From assembly GCA_030847615.1 (NCBI GenBank), contig JAUMIR010000005.1:246860645-246924644 (forward strand): a DNA stretch of 64,000 nt. Reading direction: 5' to 3'. Below the pieces are notes generated by a model. That model saw only the letters and a list, made by a program, of their open reading frames with translations. It did no database searches and was not told where the DNA came from. Within the stretch, counting starts at the first letter, position 1; every line of letters begins with the position of its first letter. This document shows positions 1 through 11,700 of this stretch, piece by piece. The stretch comes from Gambelia wislizenii. Its lineage: Eukaryota > Chordata > Lepidosauria > Squamata > Crotaphytidae. The translations under genes were made by a program, and so were the position numbers.

Positions 1-1600
1 ATATAAAAATATTCAATTATCGTGGTTTGGAAGAATAGCTTTAGTTAAAATGAAAATATTACCTAAACTAAATTTTTTTGTTTAGAATGCTCCCAATAAA
101 AATATCAGAAGTAGAACTGAAAAAATGGCAAAATATGTTGAATAAATATTGTAATGGAGGGAAAAGGACAAGATTAAATAAATTATTTTGGTATATATCA
201 CAGAAGGAGGGAGGACTTGGTCTTCCAAAAAGAAAAGGATATTATGAAGCTAATCAATTGAGATATGTTATAGAAGGAATTGTTGGACAGGGGGATTTAG
301 AATGGTTAGAGACAGAAACAGGGAGACTAGAAAATAGAATATGGAACATATTTTTGGTAATTTTACAAAAAAGGAAATTAAAGGAATTGAGAACTCATTT
401 TTGCAAAATATATGGGAAATATGGTATAAATATAAGAGAGAATTTTTGCCTACTGATTCAGTATTAACACCGGTTATAATGGGAAAAAAATTTCCAAATA
501 ATTTGAAGGAAAAAATGGGAAAGGAATTAAAGAAAAGAGGACTAGACAAAATAGAGGGATGGATAGGATGGATGAATGAAAAAGGGAGTATAAGAGAGAA
601 ATTAGGTGGAATGAAAATTTCATGGTTTAATTGCATACAGTTAGAACAATGGATTAAAAATTGGAAAAAGAATTATAAAGAAACAATGGAATTTAATAAA
701 TTTGAAAATTTGGTGAAAAAAGGTGAAAAGAGGGATGATAATGAAAGTTTGAAAGGTATTACAAGTGAATTATATAAAATATTGATAAAATATAAAATAT
801 TTATAAAAGTAAGGATAAAAAAGACAAAGGGGAATATTTAAGGAGAATATGGGAGGAAGATTTGAAACAAAAAATTGGAGATCATGAATGGGATAAGATA
901 TGGAAACAAAGACATCTAAAAATATGTCGATACAGATAAAAGAAAATTATTATAAAATAATATGGAGATGCTATTTGACACCAGCAAGATTGCATAATAT
1001 AGACAAGAATAATTCTAAATATTGTTGGAGTTGTTGTTAAGAAATAGGTACATATATGAATATGTGGTGGAATTGTAAATTTGAACAGCAGTTTTGGGAA
1101 ATGGTTTTTATAGAAATAGAGAATATTCTGAATAGAAATATAGAAAGGAAACCGAGCATAGCATTGATGTCAATTTATAATGAAGGGAATGGGAACCAAG
1201 CAGAAAAGGATTTATTATAGCAAGATATTGGAAAATGCAAATAAATGTACAAGTGGAGGAGTGGTATAAAGAAGTTTGGAAAATGGCAATAAATGATAAG
1301 TTAACATGTAGAATTAAAGTAAGAAGAGGAAGTTGGAAAGAAAGTGATTTTGATAAAATTTGGAAAGTATTCGTTAAAAAAGTATTACAGAGAAAAGATG
1401 GGAGGTTACCTCCACGGGAAGAAATGAGATTCTGGAAAGATTAGGTAAGGGATAATGGCTCCAGTGAAGGGGAGCACTGAGGTGGGGGGGTAGGGGAAAT
1501 AATATTCATGAAAAGAATTATAGTAAAGAATTTATGTTAACTTTTGAAATTAGTTAATAGAAAATTATAATGTTTATGGTAATTGTATGTGTTATACTAA
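1..1600 (+). mobile_element. L1-type LINE, 3' part of ORF2 and 3' tail (degenerate)
   Basis: This is the C-terminal part of an L1-like ORF2 followed by its 3' end. Translation shows the post-RT landmarks of vertebrate L1: PKLNFF and LPIKI near 60-110, EGGLGLP near 205-230, LRYV and DLEWLE near 260-310, and a late MWWNC motif near 1060-1075. Coding ends at the stop near 1442-1444 after a Lys/Arg-rich segment. The sequence is very A-rich, as L1 sense strands are. At least three frame changes and in-frame stops break the frame, so it is inactive. The 5' part, with endonuclease and RT, lies beyond the left edge. Confidence 0.82.
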
Positions 1601-1624
1601 ATAAGTATTGTTTGGATATTATGT

Positions 1625-2536
1625 AAGAAAAGCAGCTTTCCGCCTCACATGTAGTAAACTAAAACTAAAACTCCGAGACATGCAGAACAAGTGGTGGATC
1701 AATATAGCAGAAAAGACACAACGCTGTGCACATCTGGGTGATCATAGAGGATTTTATGAACCTACTTATCAGGTCCAAAGCTCCTTATACAGTACAGATG
1801 GTCAAACATTAATTACTGATAAAGCCTCCATCCTGAATCGATGGGCTGAACATTTTCAAAGTCTCTTTAGCACCAACCGAGTAGTCCAAGGCTCAGCTAT
1901 TCAACATATGATACAAAGACCGATGAAAAATGAATTGGACATAGCTCCCACTTTGGAAGAGACCCTTAAGGCCATACAGCAGATGAAAAACGGCAAGGCA
2001 GCTGGGATTGATGGAATCCCACCTGAAGTTTGGAAACACGGAGGTCATGCACTCCACGAATATTCCACGAATTCCTTGTGAATTGCTGGGAAAAAGGGGA
2101 ACTGCAGTCAGACCTCCGAGATGCAGTCATCATCACCCTGTACAAGAAAAAAGGAGCAAAATCTGACTGCTCAAACTATCGAGGCATAACACTGCTCTCT
2201 ATTGCTGGAAAAATCCTTGCAAGGATACTCCTGAACAGATTAGTTCCTGCTGTTGCAGAAGACCTTCTCCCTGAAAGCCAGTGTGGCTTCAGAGCCAATA
2301 GGAGTACCACAGACATGGTATTTGCCCTTAGACAACTGCAAGAAAAATGTAGGGAGCAGAACAAGGGTCTCTATGTAACATTTGTCGACCTCACCAAAGC
2401 CTTTGACACTGTAAGTAGAAAAGGTCTGTGGCAGATCCTGGAAAGACTAGGATGTCCCCCCAAATTCCTTAAAATGATTACCTTGCTACACGAGGGCCAG
2501 CGTGGTCAAGTCAGATATGGAGAAGAAAGGGTTTAG
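1625..2536 (+). mobile_element. Non-LTR retrotransposon RT fragment (RTE/L2/jockey-like group)
   Basis: This is a fragment of a LINE reverse transcriptase. It starts in the linker before the RT (ILNRWAEHFQSLF near 1835-1870), continues through GKAAGIDGIPPEVW near 1990-2030, and after a frame change near 2045 reads DLRDAVIITLYKKKG, NYRGITLLSIAGKILARILL, CGFRANRSTTDMVFALRQLQ and VDLTKAFDTVSRKGLWQIL. It stops after RGQVRYG near 2520, before the catalytic FADD block, so it cannot be active. The family recurs widely in vertebrate and invertebrate genomes; I cannot assign the exact clade from memory. The C-terminal fragment at 63128-63598 has the style expected for the other end of such a family. 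Confidence 0.8.
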
Positions 2537-2889
2537 GATGAGCAGTCAACAGTTTTGCAACTTTAAACCACAGTATAAATAGGGATTTCCGTCCTTTCAG
2601 ACAACAATGCGGATCAAAAAAGGGCCAGTTCCAGCCCCAGTCTTCTGCACCACAGAAGGGGTCTTCCTTCCAAGGTTCCAAACCAGGGACGAAGACCAAT
2701 CGGTCTTTTTGACTGGTCAAGAAGGCCAGTGGTGGCGTGGCTTCTGGGGTTTGCTCATTGCTGGGGGTGTATCTCTACAGATGCCTGGGTACTCAAAACC
2801 ATAACAAAAGGCTATATTGTAGACTTCCTTCAAAGGCCCCCAGCATCCTTCCACCAATCTTGAACCACCAGGGTAAAACAGAAATGACA

Positions 2890-4140
2890 CTTAGTCATTC
2901 AAGTTATAGAACATCTCTTACAGATGCAGGAGATCGAATCAGTCCCTACGAACCAAAGGTTTCGAGGGGTTTACTCTCACTTGTTCCTGGTGCCAAAAAA
3001 GAACAGGGAATGGAGAGCCATTCTCAATCTGCGGAAATAGAACCGTTGGGTGGCAAGGAAGAAGTTTTGAATGGAGACGCTCTGTTCTGTCCTGGAGGGC
3101 ATTCAGGAGGGAGATTTCTTGGCATCGTTGGATTTCAGGGATGCGTATCTTTACATACCCATTCATCCAGCTTATTGATGCTTCCTCCGGTTTGCTTTTC
3201 AGGAGGATCGTTATCAGTACAGGGCATTACCATTCGGTCTTTCAGCTTCGCCATGGGTATTTCCGAAAGTGTTAGTGGTGCTGGTGGCCCATCTGCGCAG
3301 AAGATGAGTTCAAGTGCACCTGTACTTGGACAACCTTCTCATCAGGGCTCCATCTCTTCAGTTGGCCAAGCAGCACGTTCAGTCTAACATCAATTGCTTG
3401 GAACGATTCGGTTTTTTGATAAATCGAGACAAAAGCCAAATGCATCCAGTACAAAGATTACAACATATGGGCAGTATCATAGACACTCAGTCATATAAGG
3501 TTTTTCTCCCGGATGACAGGAGGGAGAAGTTACAGCAATTGGTTTGATCAACTTTGAACAAAAGACTTGTTCTGTTATTGAGTCTGGTGCGACTTTTGGG
3601 TCTTATGGTGGCATGCGTCGACGCGGTGCCCTGGGTGAGATTTCATCTACGGCCTCTGCAGTGGTTCCTCCTTCCCTTCCAGGACCATATTGCATCCAAA
3701 AGGAAAATACAAGATGAGATTTTGACAGTGGTAAAAGAATTTCTGACATGGTGGTTGGGGGAGAACCTCACTCTAGGGGTTTCCATTCGGGATCCCAGGA
3801 GAGTAGTGATAAGAACGGATGTCAGCCTGGGGGGAATAGGGACATATTGCAGTGGTCGAATGGCCCAAGGGATCTAGTTGGAACAGGAGGCCAAGAGCAG
3901 TATAAATTGCCTAGGGCTATGTGCAGTTCATTTGGCATTGATCCAATTCGAGAATCTGTTGCAGGGTTGTCATGTTTTGATAGATACGGACAACATGTCC
4001 TCGAAGGCCCACGCCAACAGACAAGGGTGGACGTGGTCTCTTCCTTTGATGGAGGAGACAACCAGGTTGTTTCAATGGGTGGAATTACGTCTGTTGTCAA
4101 TCAAGGCAAAATATCTGAAAGGGTCATTGAATATATAGGC
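2890..4140 (+). pseudogene. DIRS-a reverse transcriptase and RNase H (broken)
   Basis: Across shifting frames the RT blocks can be followed: FLVPKKN near 2985, GDFLASLDFRDAYLYIP-like sequence near 3110-3160, FQEDRYQYRALPFGLS near 3200-3245, then the catalytic box near 3325. That box reads YLDNLL where DIRS elements have Y-x-D-D, so the second catalytic Asp is Asn. Next come FGFLINRDKS and the thumb. The RNase H part has RTDVSLGGIGTY near 3815 and LIDTDNMSSKAHANRQG near 3980. Internal stops include one near 3170 and one near 3300. Confidence 0.78.
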
Positions 4141-4559
4141 AGATTGGCTGAGCAGACAGAGGGTGGACCCGGGAGAGAGGGGTCTGAAATACATGGTTTT
4201 TCAGATGATTACCCAACAGTTTGGCTGGCCTTGGGTGGAACTATTGCGTCAAGGGAGAATCACAAACTTCCAGGATATGTATCCAGGTTCTGAACCTGGG
4301 GAGCATTGGCCTTCGATGCTCTTGCAATCAAGTGGCCAAGGGTATTATGCTATGCCTTTCCACCAATGTCTCTCCTGTCTCAGGTTCTATGGAAGGTAAA
4401 GATGGAAAAGGCAGAGATCATTTTAGTTGCTCCATTCTGGCCAAGAAGGCCTTGGTTTCCCACTCTAGTCGAGGTGGGGGAACCATGGCCTCTTCCTCAG
4501 TGGGAAGATTTACTACATCAAAACGGGTTTCCCCCAGATCCAAGCTGGTTACAACTGCA

Positions 4560-5597
4560 CACATGGAGGTTGAGTGGCAAAGATTATTTGTTATAGGATA
4601 TCAGGAAAAGGTTGTTGAGACCATCTTGGTGGCAAGATGCCCGTCTACTATTAGATTGTACGAGATGACATGGAGGGTGTTTTGTAGATGGAGTAAGCGT
4701 AAGGGCATTAGGCCTCAAAAAGCTTCAGTGGGATCAGTGCTAGCCTTTCTTCAATTGGGTCTGCAGAAGGGTCTGTCAACTAGTATGTTGAAAAGACACG
4801 TAGCGGCTTTAAGGTTCAGTTCTTAAAGGTGGAACAAAGGTGCCCTTGGGGTTTCATCCTCATGTCTGTAGCTTCCTTAAGGTGGTGCCTCAATTGAAGC
4901 CTCCAGTGATTCATAGGTTCCCAACCTGGGACCTGAATGTAGTTTTGAATGCGCTGGTCAATCAGCCCTTTGAACCCATGAGATCGGTGGATTTAAAATT
5001 TCTGTCCTTCAAGGTGATTTTTCTAGTAGCAATTACCACGGCTCGGCGTGTCTCTGAAATAGGAGCTCTGTCAGGGAGGAACTGTGCATTTTTCACAAGG
5101 ATTGGGTTAGATTCTACCTTTCTTCCTAAGGTTAATTCGGTATTTCACAGAGCTCAAGAAATTCTATTGCCTTCCTTTTGTCCTCATCCAACCACTCAAT
5201 TGGAAAAGGATTGGCACAAATTAGATGTCAAATGTTATTTTAAATATTACTTGGAGAGAACGAAGGCATACCAAAAATCAGATTGTTTGTATCCTTTGCT
5301 GATAGGTACAAAGGAAGGAAGGTTTCTTCTAGGACCTTATCTCGATGGCTACAGTTGTGCATTCGATTGGCTTACATAAATAGTTCTTTATCAGTACCAA
5401 AGGGAATTTTGGCACACTCTGCGAGAAGTGCTTCTACTTCAATGGCTTTGTACATATCAGCTTCTTTGGTGGAGATTTGTCGAGTGGTGACTTGGTCTTC
5501 GGAGTCAACCTTTTTGCGACATTATAAAATTGATAAGTTTGGTTCTGCTGAGGCGGCCTTTGGCCGTAGGGTGTTGCAGCAGGGTTTGAAACATTGA
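4560..5597 (+). pseudogene. DIRS-a tyrosine recombinase (broken)
   Basis: The N-terminal SAM-like part reads RWSKRKGIRP near 4690 and LKRHVAALRF near 4790. The catalytic part carries the first Arg in ITTARRVSEIGAL near 5030-5060, the H-x-x-R box in HSARSAST near 5412-5435, and a C-terminal HY near 5520 as the nucleophile Tyr, ending at GLKH-stop at 5597. Two or more frame changes (near 4826 and 5300-5380) break the frame. In DIRS elements this enzyme inserts a circular DNA copy without a target duplication. Confidence 0.78.
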
Positions 5598-5599
5598 AA

Positions 5600-5800
5600 C
5601 CGCATCCCTAGTAGGACTGCTTGGGTAGGTCCCAGCCTTAAGAATTGACTCCCCACTCTTCTGGAGAACGGAACATTGGACTTACCGTGAAGGTTCCTTC
5701 TCAACAGAGTGGGGAGGAAATCCTTTCCCAACCGATTATCTGGTTGTGTTCGCTGGAGTTCACTATCTTCAAAGTCAGCCCTTTTTAAAAACACATTATG
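5600..5800 (+). repeat. DIRS-a 3' terminal/internal complementary region
   Basis: Just after the recombinase stop there is a short inverted pair, CCCCACTCT at 5651-5659 and AGAGTGGGG at 5706-5714. Around it is ACTTACCGTGAAGGTTCCTT-type sequence, as found at the ends and internal complementary regions of squamate DIRS elements. No matching left end is visible, because the 5' end is missing. Confidence 0.45.
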
Positions 5801-6132
5801 GTGGTCCTACTTGGAGGTAATTGGTACATGAGTAATTGAGGCCAGATCTAGGTGCTCTGAAGAGTGATCACAGCAGGTGTTCAGGGCTGAGCTAGCAGGA
5901 AACACACTTTTCCATTGCTCATACCTGAGTTTGTACAGAGTGACAAATCCAAGAAAGGGTTGATTTCATCTAAATCAAATTGATTTAAATACTGGTTTCA
6001 GTCACTTCTCCAAAGGACTCATTTTTAAGTAATTTTTAAGTGTTTAAGTAATAGTTTAAATCACTAGTGAGGAAGAGTCTGTTTAATCTTTTTTTTAAGT
6101 AAAGTACATAATTGCTTAATATAACTTTAATA
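5801..6132. other. No recognised feature (presumed CECR2 intron)
   Basis: AT-rich sequence with no coding signal or repeat structure that I recognise. Its last 8 bases (6125-6132) are the left target duplication of the next element. Confidence 0.5.
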
Positions 6133-6234
6133 CAGTGGCTCTCAATCTTTTCTTTACCAGGGACCCTCCATTTAAATATCTTTTGTTGCCATGGACCCCA
6201 AAGACCTAACTCAAGATTTAAAACCCTAATAACA

Positions 6235-6265
<31 letters not shown>

Positions 6266-6493
6266 TAATTACACCATCCATTAAACCTTCCCTCAGAGGC
6301 ACTGAAGGGAGAGGGAAGGCTTTTCTTCACTTCTTGCTGCAAGTTTGTGGCTGAAGCCAGCCTTTGCCTCAGCTCTTGTCATATGGCCATTGCAGGAAAG
6401 AGGTGGGCCAAGTAGCCTTCAAGCCTTCACAGACCTCCTGTGAGGACATTGCGTACCCCTGGGGGCCCCCAGACCACAGGTTAAGAACCACTG
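6133..6493. mobile_element. hAT-like non-autonomous DNA transposon
   Basis: The element opens with CAGTGGCTCTCAATCTTTTC and closes with GGTTAAGAACCACTG, the classic CAGTGGTTCTCAACCT hAT terminus in inverted orientation. Perfect 8-bp target duplications, CTTTAATA, flank it at 6125-6132 and 6494-6501, as hAT insertions make. It has no coding capacity and contains an AAT microsatellite. Confidence 0.88.
6235..6264. repeat. AAT trinucleotide microsatellite
   Basis: About nine uninterrupted AAT units inside the hAT-like element. Confidence 0.9.
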
Positions 6494-6501
6494 CTTTAAT
6501 A

Positions 6502-7884
6502 CATATTAAGAGAGTAGTAGAATATTCCTTAGAAAGTAAGTGTATACAAAGCAATTATCCTGAACTATTTTCCAAATAATTTTCAATTAATCAAAAATGG
6601 CATTCCTTGCATTTATATTCAGACTTCTCTTCCTTACTCAGATCTTCTTCATCTCGCAAAATTCTCTGTTCATTGATCTTTTCTGTCTTTGCACATGGGA
6701 GGCGGGGCACTTCATGTATATCATCTGGAGAATAGGACTGATCAGGTTATCCCCCTTCCCCATAAACTCCTGTTAACAAATTCATAGAATACAGTCGACC
6801 TTCTGGAACCCTGAGGGTTCAGGTCCAGGACCTCTCACAAATGTCAAAAAACACAGATGGTTAAGCCCCACTGGCAACTTCATGCTTCAGCTTAGTGTTC
6901 ATAATGATATATTTTACCTAGTCTCTTTCCTAACTAATTGATTCAAGGAAATTTTGAAAATCTTGAAAATTTTATTTTTAAAAATTGATTTAAATATTTT
7001 AAAATCTGGAGATTTGGGTATTTTTAAAAAATCATTGATTTTTTTAAACCACCTAGTCCACAGATATCTCTGTGCTTTATATATGGTCCTTCACGGGGAG
7101 TATAACCACACCCAGGATAGATTTTACACCTTTACATATATCTTCTCAACCCACAAACCATCTGTTTTCTGTAGATTATGTTTCTATTTGGTGTCCTGCA
7201 TTTGTCCCAATGCTATCTCCAGGCACCTATTCAAAACCTCCATAGACCTGTTTTGGATTCAGATGAAATTGAGAGGCAGACCTGCATGTTATAGTATATT
7301 CTTGGCAGTGAAGCCCCAACCTTGAGATGACTTCTCCCAGCAATTTCATTCAGATCTTTAAAAAACAATGGGAGTGAAGATAGAATCCTATGTCACCTGA
7401 CAAATTAAAGGCTATGGGATGGAATAGAAATCACTTAGTACTGCTTTTTGGGACCAACAAGAAACAAGTGTTACTGTGCCTTCTTTCCCTAGACTGGTGG
7501 GACAGAAGGATACTATGTTCAGTGGTATTATCCAATGCTGCTGAGAAAACTAGAAGAACCAAGAGGGTTGCGCTCCAGTCCCCGGTGCACGTCATCCATG
7601 AGGCTGACCAAAGTTATATTTCTGTCCCAAATTCAAGCCTGAACCCAGACAGGAAAAGGTCTACACAGTCAGTTTCCTTCAGAGCTACCTTCTCCAGCAC
7701 TTTGCTCAGCACTGAGTACACAGTTGTAATCTACACTTGCTGTTTGGTGATTGACAAGAAGTTCTAGATTCTTGTTTAGAATTTGGGTGCCTGATTGTTT
7801 CTGTGATATGCCCAATAGTCTTGTGCTTTACTACATTTATTAAAAATTGAACCTGCCTTTCCCCCTTTCTATTTCCTCCTTCAG
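6502..7884 (+). other. CECR2 intron, 3' part
   Basis: No exon is seen. A TA-flanked CAGTCGACCTTCTGGAACCC segment at 6792 resembles a pogo/Tigger-like element terminus, but I cannot place its other end. The region ends in a pyrimidine-rich tract and the TTCAG acceptor used by the exon at 7885. Confidence 0.55.
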
Positions 7885-8707
7885 CCTACAGTTGGACTGA
7901 ATGATCCCAGAGGACATAGGCTTCCTGTTCCGGAGAAGCAAGTATGTGCTGGACCAATGCATGTCTCTACAATAGGACCACAGCCTGGATCCCTGCAGTT
8001 TGGTCAAATGAGTGGCCCTCCCTCAGAGGCCAATATGTATTCATCTGCCCAGTTCCAGCAAGGATTTCTTTCTTCAAGGCACAATGGACCCCCTATGAGA
8101 CAACCAGAGACCTCAGAACTTTGCTCTGGCCACATGTATAGGCCTTATAAATACCTTAACCACACACATCCTGCTGTGTGGAATGGAAGCCATGATTCAA
8201 CAAACCAGATGACCCTAGGCATAAACAAGAAGACTCGAATGGGTCCATGCCCCCCTATGCCCACTCATGCTTTGAGCCACATGATGGAACCTCGGGCATT
8301 GAGGCCACCTTTGCCATCCAGTCAGTGGACTGAGCAATCCAATTTCCTACCTCATGGAGCTCCACCCTCAGGGTATATTCGACAACCAGGAAAAGCCGCT
8401 GGTCAGCGAATGCAACAGCAGCTACCAGCCTCTTTATTTGGGCCTCCGTCTCAAATGCAGAGAGGGGCTCAGGGTGGGGATTCCATGATGGACAGTCCAG
8501 AAATGATTGCCATGCAGCAGCTATCCTCCCGGGTATGCCCACCTGGTGTGCCTTATCACCCACGTCAGCCTCCTCCCCCACACTTACCTGGACCATTTCC
8601 ACAACTGGCCCATGTGGCAACTACAAACATTCAGCCTCCGAAACCGGTTCTAGGGAATGGGGATTCTCAGGATGCCGCTCAGACAGAAGAGTCGGAAAAC
8701 AATGGAG
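7885..8707 (+). CDS. CECR2: CECR2 coding exon (third from last coding exon but one)
   Basis: An 823-bp open stretch starts after the acceptor CTCCTTCAG (phase 0, PTVGLNDPRGHRLP) and ends GAAAACAATGGAG before the donor GTAATA at 8708, leaving phase 1. An alternative acceptor six bases further in (CCTACAG) would remove two residues. The sequence is low-complexity, rich in Pro, Met and Gln, with no fold visible; it includes MDSPEMIAMQQLSSRVCPPG and TEESENNG. Confidence 0.83.
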
Positions 8708-11700
8708 GTAATAGTATATGCTTGCTTTACTAAGGCAAAACATGACAGCTGCATCAGCAAAACTGAATAAGGTCCATTTGTTTTCTGTAGTAAATGTGTG
8801 CTCTTTTACTTAGAGTCATCTGTGCCTAGTCAGAGACAGCTGTTCCCATTGATGAATGAGTTTTTGGGGGGGCTTGTCTGTTTTGGTGTTTTGCCACAGA
8901 GAACTTTAGTTTACTATGTATGAGATATTAATCTGGACTATGGCATATAGCAAGGTGGAAGCATTATCATGGGTAAGAGAACAGGATACTATTAAGTGCA
9001 TCACCGTAGGAGACAAATAGATACTTTGGATTTCAGTTCCCAGCAGTTGCAGCTAGCCTAACCAATGGACAAGAATCTTAGGAGTCCAAGACATCAGGAG
9101 GGCACCAGGTCATGGGAGACTGGTACACAATGTTGCAGTCTTTCCTCTTCTAATCCATTTTTTATTTTGAAGCAAATCTGGGAATGCCCTTTAATATATT
9201 CTATTATATTCCTGCTCTGTTTATAAATGTATGTGGAAATAATAGGTGATTGAGTTTCAGCTAGCAATTTGAGGAGTCACATGCTCCCTCCTAACGCTTG
9301 AATGCTCATATACAATTCGACCCCTTTATCCATGGAACCAGTATCCGTGGTTTCACAGACCCACAATCCAAAATAATACCCCCCTTGCTCATCTGCTGCC
9401 CCACGGAGGGCAGGAGACTGATCTGCTCACTGGTCAGGTCTCTTCCTCAAGCTTGTATGGAGATGCCATCTCCTTTTGGGGGGTGGGTATGTCATTTGCT
9501 CCAACAACCCAGAAATGACACTTGGTGGCAGCTCCTCAGTCAATAGGTAGCTCACATGTAGGCAGAAAGGAAAGGTCAGTGCAGGTATGGAGGTGGTGGT
9601 GCTCACTGAGGATCTTCTTCATGGTGTCTGTGAATCACACAGTTGGGTTTATTCCTGTGCCTATTATGCAGAGCATACAGAACCTTCTGGTATTGCTAGG
9701 CAGAATGTGCATTGATACAGTTTTGGCGGTAACTCTGCCCACACTAACAGTCCCTTAAAAGTTGCTCCCGCCTAATTCCCCTCAGTTCCTTTTTTTCCAC
9801 CTTTACTAGCAAGTAAAGGTTCCTTCGAGTTACCAGCTCGAAGGAACCTTTACTTGCTAGTTTAATCTCTTTCGCTTTTGGTTTTCACTTGAACTGTATT
9901 TTGACGATGATTCTATCTCTTTGCCCTCGACTCTGTGTGTTTTGGAAACTTTTGGCTTGACTCAGACTTCTGACAACGATTTTCGCGCTCCTCTTGACTT
10001 GGTTTTGATCTCTGATTTTGGCTTGACCTGGACTGGTTTTGGCGACAACTCACTCTCCACTCTGTTTGCTATGGCCGCTAAAACTGGCTTCAAACGATGC
10101 GTCATCTGCCAGGCGAAACTGCCCAGCTCCGATGGGCACTCACGCTGCCTCATCTGCCTGGGTGAGTCCCACAATGTGGATGCTTGTGTACATTGCAAAG
10201 CCTTCATGCCTCAGGCGCGGAAACACAGATCGTCCTGCCTACAGTCCTTCCTCTATGAGAAGGCTTTGATCCCTTCTGCAGCCTCGACACCCGCCGTGGG
10301 ATCTCCGTAAAAAAGAGGACGATCCCCCTCGCTGAAGTCCTCTCAAGACAAGCGCCACCAGTCTCGAAGCCCTTCCCGCTGCCATTCTGTAGCATCCGAC
10401 GCAGAGGCTGTGCTCCATTTGCACAAACATGCCACCAGGCTGACCCCAGCTAGGGATCGAGTTCCTCAGATTCATCGGCTGTCCGATCCAAGGACAAGCC
10501 TAGGGACCGATCGGGTTCGAAGGATGCTGGCCGAGACCGGGAATCTTTTACATCTTCTAAGGGTAAAGCCCCTAAGAAGAAAGTTAAGCGCACCCACACT
10601 GAGGAGAGACCGAAGGAGGCTAAACAAGGCACTGAGCCCACTGTGACTGTGGTGCCAACCCTTGCTCCACCTGAACTGCCTGCTCCCACCGTACCACAGC
10701 CTCAACCTTCGCCTCGGGACCGAGGCAATGGTACCGACCAGCCCCAATCCAGAGCTGCAACCCCAACTTCCTCCTTGGATATCATGGAAGTCGAAGTGGG
10801 CGAGCTGTCAGGCGAGGAGGCGGAGGTCTCTCCACGGGCTCTACTGGTCTCCCACTCAGAACTGCTGCGGGACTCCTCTACTATGCGAGAGCAGGATGAT
10901 GAACCCCAACTGTCCACCTCTTGGATTCAGGAGGATGTTCAGGTATACGGGGCCTACAACCTGGCTAGGTCTATTTTCATTGCACTTTTGGCTAAACCGC
11001 CAGGCACTGATCATGATGTGGACCAGGTATTCTACCTCACAGAAGAGGTGGCTACCCGTCATGTTTTGTCGATGCCTTCACCCCGTCTCTCATTCCAAGG
11101 ACTGGGCAGGGCTTCATCTCTGAGACACTCACCTAAGCCGATGCTGAAGGATATAGGCTGCCAAGTTTCTCCGTTCCATCCGCTTCCTCCATTGCCTCCC
11201 ACTCCACCGCCTTGTACATCCTTGCTACTAGGCTGCCACCATTGCCCATCTCTGTCGTCGGATTCGTCCACCTTATCCAACTCTTCTGACAGATATCTCC
11301 ATTACCTGCCATCCCCTCAGCCTGAATTACTGGACATGGATTCCTCCTCTCCTACTGATGATGTCTGCTCCTTCTCAGAGCAGGTGGTGCACATGTCACA
11401 TGTCCTGGAACTCAAGGTCACCGAGAAGGAGTCCGACCCGGTTGATCCCATCTATCACCGGATCAAATCGAAGGCTCCATTGGTGGCCCACATTCCGGTC
11501 CTTCCATCCCTTCTGAAGCTGACGCAGGGTTCATGGGGAAAATCCATCTTCGATCCTGTCGACTTTGAAGCAGATTGACCATCTGTACCGAGTGGATTGA
11601 GATCGAATGGCTGCAGGAGCATCTGAAGCCCAGCTCTGTGGTCATTGAGGCATCGCAGCCTAGGAGACAACGCCAAGTGCAGTCCACACCTTCTGACCCC

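Larger units (their letters stand above)
2540..5800 (+). mobile_element. DIRS-like tyrosine-recombinase retrotransposon, decayed (DIRS-a)
   Basis: The module order is that of DIRS elements: an arginine/glutamine-rich segment (near 2590-2700), reverse transcriptase (near 2900-3550), RNase H (near 3750-4140) and a tyrosine recombinase (near 4560-5597), followed by a GC-poor 3' terminal region. Many frame changes and stops interrupt it, so it is dead. The 5' terminus abuts the LINE fragment ending at 2536 and appears truncated. It lies left of the first visible CECR2 exon and so is presumably in an upstream CECR2 intron. It differs clearly in sequence from the second DIRS element at 9612-15847, so it comes from another family or an older insertion. 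Confidence 0.82.

Noticed and set aside
268..636. Long minus-strand frame opposite the L1 ORF2
   Set aside because: It is the antisense shadow of A-rich L1 coding sequence, rich in Phe, Ser and Leu, with no family resemblance.
6126..6302. Poly-Asn/poly-Leu frames
   Set aside because: They are translations of the AAT microsatellite in a hAT-like element.
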